DNA from: an uncultured Flavobacteriaceae bacterium
Lineage (GTDB): Bacteria > Bacteroidota > Bacteroidia > Flavobacteriales > Flavobacteriaceae
Assembly: GCA_937901915.1 (NCBI GenBank)
Contig: CALGUD010000120.1
Span: forward strand, 1 to 29,136
Direction of reading: 5' to 3'
DNA: 29,136 bases
Shown here: positions 24,660-29,136 of the stretch, in pieces
Position numbering within the stretch: the first letter of the stretch is position 1
How the letters are laid out: each line of letters opens with the position of its first letter
Position numbers and translations under genes: made by a program
Notes under the pieces: generated by a model
Seen by the model: only the letters and a program-made list of their open reading frames with translations
Told to the model about the DNA's origin: nothing
Database searches by the model: none

Positions 24660-27600
24660 ATGTACCTCATTTTTGATACTGAAACAACCGGATTGCCAAA
24701 ACGCTGGGACGCGCCAATAAGTGATGTGGAAAATTGGCCCCGTGCCATCCAGATTGCATGGCAACTTCACGATGAAATGGGAAACCTGATTAAACACCGG
24801 GAACACCTCATAAAACCAGAAGGTTTCAATATTCCGTTCGATGCTGAAAAAGTGCATGGTATTTCTACCGAATTAGCAGAAGAGCAGGGTTCACTTCTTA
24901 ATCAGGTACTTGCAGAATTTAACGAGGTGCTCTCTAAATCAAAATTTGTTGTAGGTCAAAATGTTGGATTTGACATCAACATTATGGGGGCAGAATTTTA
25001 CCGTTCCGGGGTTGAAAGCTCACTTACCAAACTTCCTGTTTTAGATACCTGTACAGAAGTAACTGCTGAATTATGTCAGCTCCCGGGCGGCCGTGGCGGA
25101 AAATTTAAACTTCCTACCCTTACAGAATTACACAGTGCGTTATTTGGCAATGCTTTTAATGAAGCACATAATGCAACTGCCGATGTTGAAGCAACTGCAC
25201 GATGCTTTTTTGAGCTTGTCCGCAAAGAAGTTTTCTCTGCCAATGAATTAGATGTACCTGCCGATTATTTTAACCGTTTTTCTGAAGCTAACCCGGCTAC
25301 TATACAGCTTATCGGCTTAAAACACATCAACTTAAAAGAAGAGTCAGAAAAAATAAGAAAGCGCCTTCAAAAGGAAGCTCCGGTTGAGAAAATTTCTAAA
25401 GAAGAACTTCATCAGAATATTAAAACCCTGGTTGATGCCGACTTTGTACATTTACATAACCACTCACAATTTTCGATCTTACAGGCCACCTCCAGTGTTC
25501 ATGATTTAGTTAAGGCTGCTGCAAATGCTAAAATGCCTGCAGTTGCCATTACCGATATTGGCAATATGATGGGCGCTTTTCATTTTGTAAGGGAAGTGGG
25601 ACTTCATAACAAGTCCGCGAAATCTAAAAATGACGAAGCAATAACCCGTGGGGAAGCTCCTACAGAAACAATTATAAAGCCCATTCTCGGATGTATTTTT
25701 AATGTTTGCGAAGACCATTCAAACAAAACCAGAAAAGATAATGGCTACCAGATAGTAATGCTTGCCAAAAACAAAAAAGGGTATCACAACCTGGCGAAGA
25801 TGTCATCGGTTGCCTATACGCAGGGGTTTTATTATATTCCACGTATAGACCGGGAAATAGTTAAAAAATATAAAGATGATATTATTGTGCTTACCGGAAA
25901 CCTTTACGGAGAAGTCCCCGGTAAAATACTGAATATGGGTGAAGCACAGGCCGAAGAAGCTTTACTGTGGTGGAAAGAACAATTCAATGAGGACCTTTAT
26001 ATTGAACTCATGCGTCATCACCAGGAAGATGAAAACCGGGTGAATGAGGTGTTGCTTGAATTTTCTAAAAAACACGATGTAAAGATCGTAGCCACCAACA
26101 ATACTTTTTACATACAAAAAGAGAATGCCAATGCACATGATATTTTACTTTGTGTAAAAGACGGAGAAAAAAAAGATACGCCTATAGGAAGAGGGAGAGG
26201 CTACAGGTATGGATTGCCTAACCAGGAATATTATTTTAAAAGTTCTGAAGAAATGAAAGAACTTTTTAAGGATTTACCTGAAGCAATTACCAATATCCAG
26301 GAAGTGGTAGATAAAATAGAGCCCTATGAACTTGCAAGGGATGTGCTATTGCCAAAATTTGAGATTCCCGAAGAATTCCAGGTAGAAGAAGACAATACGG
26401 ATGCAGGCAAAAGAGGCGAAAACAAGTATTTACGCCATTTAACCTTTGAAGGAGCTAAAAGAAGATATAAAGATTTAACCGATGAAATAAAAGAACGGCT
26501 GGATTTTGAACTTCAGGTTATAGAAAACACCGGTTACCCGGGTTATTTCCTTATTGTTCAGGATTTTATTGCAGCAGCCCGCCGTATGAATGTTTCCGTG
26601 GGTCCGGGCCGGGGTTCGGCTGCCGGTTCTGCTGTGGCGTATTGTCTCGGAATTACAAATCTTGACCCTATAGAATACAACTTACTATTTGAGCGCTTCC
26701 TGAATCCGGATAGGGTTTCCTTACCCGATATTGATATTGATTTTGATGATGAAGGAAGGTCTCTGGTGATGGATTACGTAATCAATAAATACGGTGCCAA
26801 CCAGGTTGCACAGATCATTACCTATGGTACAATGGCTGCAAAATCATCTATAAGGGATACAGCCCGTGTGCTTGACCTTCCGCTTAGCGATGCTGACCGG
26901 ATTGCAAAGCTCATCCCCAACATGAAACTGGCGAAAATATTTAATTTAAATGATAACCAGTTAAAAACCAGCCTTCGTTCCGAAGAATTGTTAAAAGTAA
27001 ACGAACTTAAAAACCTTGCAGAAGGAGAAGACCTCGAATCTGTGATTATAAACCAGGCCCGTATTCTTGAAGGATCCCTGAGGAATACCGGTATTCATGC
27101 ATGCGGGGTTATTATTACCCCCGGTGATATCACCAATTTTGTGCCGGTTGCAACCGCTAAGGATTCAGACTTATACGTAACACAGTTTGATAATTCAGTT
27201 GTTGAAAGTGCCGGTTTGTTAAAGATGGATTTCCTGGGTCTAAAAACCCTTACACTTATTAAGGACACAGTTAAACTTATAAAATACAGGCAAGGGATTG
27301 ATTTAAATCCGGATGAATTCCCGTTGGATGACGAAAAAACATACGAATTATTTCAGAGAGGGGAAACTGTGGGGATATTTCAATATGAATCTGCGGGGAT
27401 GCAAAAACACATGAAGGACCTTAAACCCACTGTTTTTGCCGACCTTATTGCCATGAATGCACTTTACAGGCCGGGACCATTGGAATATATTCCAAGTTTT
27501 ATCCGAAGGAAACATGGTTTAGAAGAAATTACCTATGATCTTCCCGTAATGGAGGAAGACCTGAAAGAGACATACGGCATTACAGTGTACCAGGAACAAG

Positions 27601-29042
27601 TGATGCTTTTATCTCAAAAACTGGCAGGATTCACCAAAGGTGAAGCAGATGTTTTACGAAAAGCCATGGGTAAAAAGCAAAAGGATGTTTTAGATAAAAT
27701 GAAACCTGCCTTTATTGAACGTGGCTCACAAAATGGCCATGACCCGGTAAAACTGGAAAAAATATGGAAAGACTGGGAGGCATTCGCCAGTTATGCATTT
27801 AACAAGTCCCATTCTACCTGTTATGCATGGATAGGCTATCAAACTGCCTATTTAAAAGCTAATTACCCGGCTGAATATATGGCGGCGGTTTTGTCAAACA
27901 ATATGAATGACATAAAACAGGTATCTTTCTTTTTAGAAGAGTGTAAAAGGTCCGGGTTACAGGTTTTAGGCCCCGATGTAAATGAGTCGTTCTACAAATT
28001 TGCGGTTAATAAAGACAATGCAATCCGTTTCGGGATGGGGGCCATTAAAGGTGTTGGAAAAGGAGCCGTGGATACCATTGTTGAAAATCGTGAACAGGGC
28101 AAGTATAAATCGGTTTTTGATGTCGCAAAAAGAATAGATTTAAGGTCTGCCAACAAAAAAGCCTTTGAAAACCTGGCATTGGCCGGCGGATTCGATTCTT
28201 TTGAAAACACGCACCGAGCACAATACTTTCATGATGACGGGGATGGAATTACATTCCTGGAAAAAGCTGTTAAATACGGAGCCAAATACCAGGAAAATGA
28301 AAATTCTTCTCAAGTAAGTTTATTTGGGGATGCCAGTGAAGTACAGATCCCCGAACCGCTTGTACCTCCATGCGAAGAATGGGGCACTATGGAAAAGTTG
28401 AAACGTGAAAAAGAAGTAGTTGGGATTTATATTTCCGGACATCCGCTGGATGATTTTAAAACGGAACTCAATGTTTTCTGTAATGGAAATGTTTCCCTTT
28501 TCAATGACCCGGAAAATTATCTGAACAAGGAAATATCAGTTGGAGGCGTTGTAACGGATGTACAGCATAGAGTATCAAAAAACGGTAAAGGATGGGCCAT
28601 TTTTGCTGTAGAGGATTATACAGATTCTTATGAGTTCAGGATATTCGGTGAGGAATATTTGAAATACAGGCATTTTTTACTGATAAATTCTTTTGTGTAC
28701 CTTAAAGTTTATATCAAAGAGGGTTGGATAAACAGGGAAACCGGGAAAAAAGGCGATCCCAGGCTACAATTTAACAGCATTATGATCTTACAGGATGTAA
28801 TGGAGGCCTATGCAAAAAAACTGACTATCCATTTAAAAGCTGAAGAAATAAAAGAAGAAAGAATAGATATTTTAAAATCCCTGATAAACAACCACAAAGG
28901 CAACCATGCTTTAAATTTCACAATTCATGAAACGGAAAGCAAAATTAAGCTTACCATGCCCAGCAGAAAGCAAAAAGTAAATATTTCTAATACATTACTA
29001 ACTGAACTCGAAAGTCAAAACCTTTTTTATAAGTTGAATTAG
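24660..29042 (+). CDS. dnaE: DNA polymerase III alpha subunit with fused DEDDh exonuclease
   Basis: Replicative polymerase of 1460 residues, about 300 longer than E. coli DnaE. Residues 1-190 are a complete DnaQ-like exonuclease: D6 and E8 in FDTETTG, D105 in QNVGFD, H170 and D175 in EAHNATADVEATA. A linker leads to a PHP domain (about 262-500) with HLHNHS but with most metal ligands replaced (TDIG at 298-301, GCIF at 344-347, TNNTFY at 479-484). The polymerase core has VGPGRGSAAGSAVAY, PDIDIDFDD (catalytic D690, D692) and KMDFLGLKTL (D857). Then come QVSLFGD (1218-1224), a likely sliding-clamp motif, and an OB domain (about 1290-1370). Proofreading is therefore built into the polymerase chain. 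The ORF is complete, with a GTACCTC-like start region fixed by the nuclease motif. Confidence 0.97.
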   Translation: MYLIFDTETTGLPKRWDAPISDVENWPRAIQIAWQLHDEMGNLIKHREHLIKPEGFNIPFDAEKVHGISTELAEEQGSLLNQVLAEFNEVLSKSKFVVGQNVGFDINIMGAEFYRSGVESSLTKLPVLDTCTEVTAELCQLPGGRGGKFKLPTLTELHSALFGNAFNEAHNATADVEATARCFFELVRKEVFSANELDVPADYFNRFSEANPATIQLIGLKHINLKEESEKIRKRLQKEAPVEKISKEELHQNIKTLVDADFVHLHNHSQFSILQATSSVHDLVKAAANAKMPAVAITDIGNMMGAFHFVREVGLHNKSAKSKNDEAITRGEAPTETIIKPILGCIFNVCEDHSNKTRKDNGYQIVMLAKNKKGYHNLAKMSSVAYTQGFYYIPRIDREIVKKYKDDIIVLTGNLYGEVPGKILNMGEAQAEEALLWWKEQFNEDLYIELMRHHQEDENRVNEVLLEFSKKHDVKIVATNNTFYIQKENANAHDILLCVKDGEKKDTPIGRGRGYRYGLPNQEYYFKSSEEMKELFKDLPEAITNIQEVVDKIEPYELARDVLLPKFEIPEEFQVEEDNTDAGKRGENKYLRHLTFEGAKRRYKDLTDEIKERLDFELQVIENTGYPGYFLIVQDFIAAARRMNVSVGPGRGSAAGSAVAYCLGITNLDPIEYNLLFERFLNPDRVSLPDIDIDFDDEGRSLVMDYVINKYGANQVAQIITYGTMAAKSSIRDTARVLDLPLSDADRIAKLIPNMKLAKIFNLNDNQLKTSLRSEELLKVNELKNLAEGEDLESVIINQARILEGSLRNTGIHACGVIITPGDITNFVPVATAKDSDLYVTQFDNSVVESAGLLKMDFLGLKTLTLIKDTVKLIKYRQGIDLNPDEFPLDDEKTYELFQRGETVGIFQYESAGMQKHMKDLKPTVFADLIAMNALYRPGPLEYIPSFIRRKHGLEEITYDLPVMEEDLKETYGITVYQEQVMLLSQKLAGFTKGEADVLRKAMGKKQKDVLDKMKPAFIERGSQNGHDPVKLEKIWKDWEAFASYAFNKSHSTCYAWIGYQTAYLKANYPAEYMAAVLSNNMNDIKQVSFFLEECKRSGLQVLGPDVNESFYKFAVNKDNAIRFGMGAIKGVGKGAVDTIVENREQGKYKSVFDVAKRIDLRSANKKAFENLALAGGFDSFENTHRAQYFHDDGDGITFLEKAVKYGAKYQENENSSQVSLFGDASEVQIPEPLVPPCEEWGTMEKLKREKEVVGIYISGHPLDDFKTELNVFCNGNVSLFNDPENYLNKEISVGGVVTDVQHRVSKNGKGWAIFAVEDYTDSYEFRIFGEEYLKYRHFLLINSFVYLKVYIKEGWINRETGKKGDPRLQFNSIMILQDVMEAYAKKLTIHLKAEEIKEERIDILKSLINNHKGNHALNFTIHETESKIKLTMPSRKQKVNISNTLLTELESQNLFYKLN

Positions 29043-29136
29043 ATTTTTTTGGATATTGCATTTACAGTTGTGACTTTCTAGTTAACGTGAGTTCGATGTA
29101 AAAAAGAGTATTTTTTTAGAAGAAAAAAGCAGAAAA
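29043..29136. other. Sequence after dnaE
   Basis: 94 AT-rich bases with no ORF and no convincing terminator hairpin. The run TTAACGTGAGTTCGATGT at 29081-29098 is the only distinctive string. Confidence 0.3.

Noticed and set aside
1..29136. Mobile element, prophage, CRISPR array, tRNA or rRNA
   Set aside because: No transposase, integrase, phage gene, regularly spaced repeats or RNA-gene signatures were seen on either strand by eye.

Overview
The window is a stretch of AT-rich chromosome that looks like core genome of a marine or soil Flavobacteriaceae-type member of the Bacteroidota. Supporting signs are the -7 promoter element TAnnTTTG in front of many genes, the lack of Shine-Dalgarno leaders, a type IX secretion sorting domain, a SusC-independent TonB receptor, CGGNDDG-type lipoprotein starts, and a DNA polymerase III alpha subunit fused to a proofreading nuclease. 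I see no rRNA, tRNA, CRISPR array, insertion sequence or prophage gene. No gap between genes exceeds 300 bases.

Left part (1-9800): an aldo/keto reductase and an exonuclease III-OmpA lipoprotein pair lie on the minus strand, with a clear terminator between them. A TonB-dependent receptor on the plus strand faces a minus-strand pair in which a very large secreted metalloprotease (T9SS cargo) is translationally coupled through an ATGA overlap to a small two-domain surface lipoprotein.

Middle part (9800-20150): a long plus-strand housekeeping run holds ribF, a vitamin K-dependent gamma-carboxylase-like membrane protein overlapping ribF, serS, a TPR protein, a DUF4286 protein, rsmA/ksgA, mgtE, a D-2-hydroxyacid dehydrogenase, a TM2 protein and a Pat-like acetyltransferase. 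Several of these have their own Bacteroidota-type promoter; the one at serS matches the TTG-N19-TAnnTTTG consensus exactly.

Right part (20150-29136): the minus strand carries a bifunctional aminolipid acyltransferase (OlsF-like), an aspartate kinase tightly coupled to a diamine-acetyltransferase-like GNAT enzyme, and a TerB-like protein. The window ends with a plus-strand 1460-residue DnaE that has an intact DEDDh exonuclease domain followed by a PHP domain whose metal ligands are mostly replaced.

The most interesting items are the carboxylase-like protein (catalytic Lys and His equivalents kept, no visible Gla substrate), the nuclease-for-PHP exchange in DnaE, and the coupled protease-lipoprotein pair. 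None of them is clearly a new system; most of the window is conserved flavobacterial gene order.
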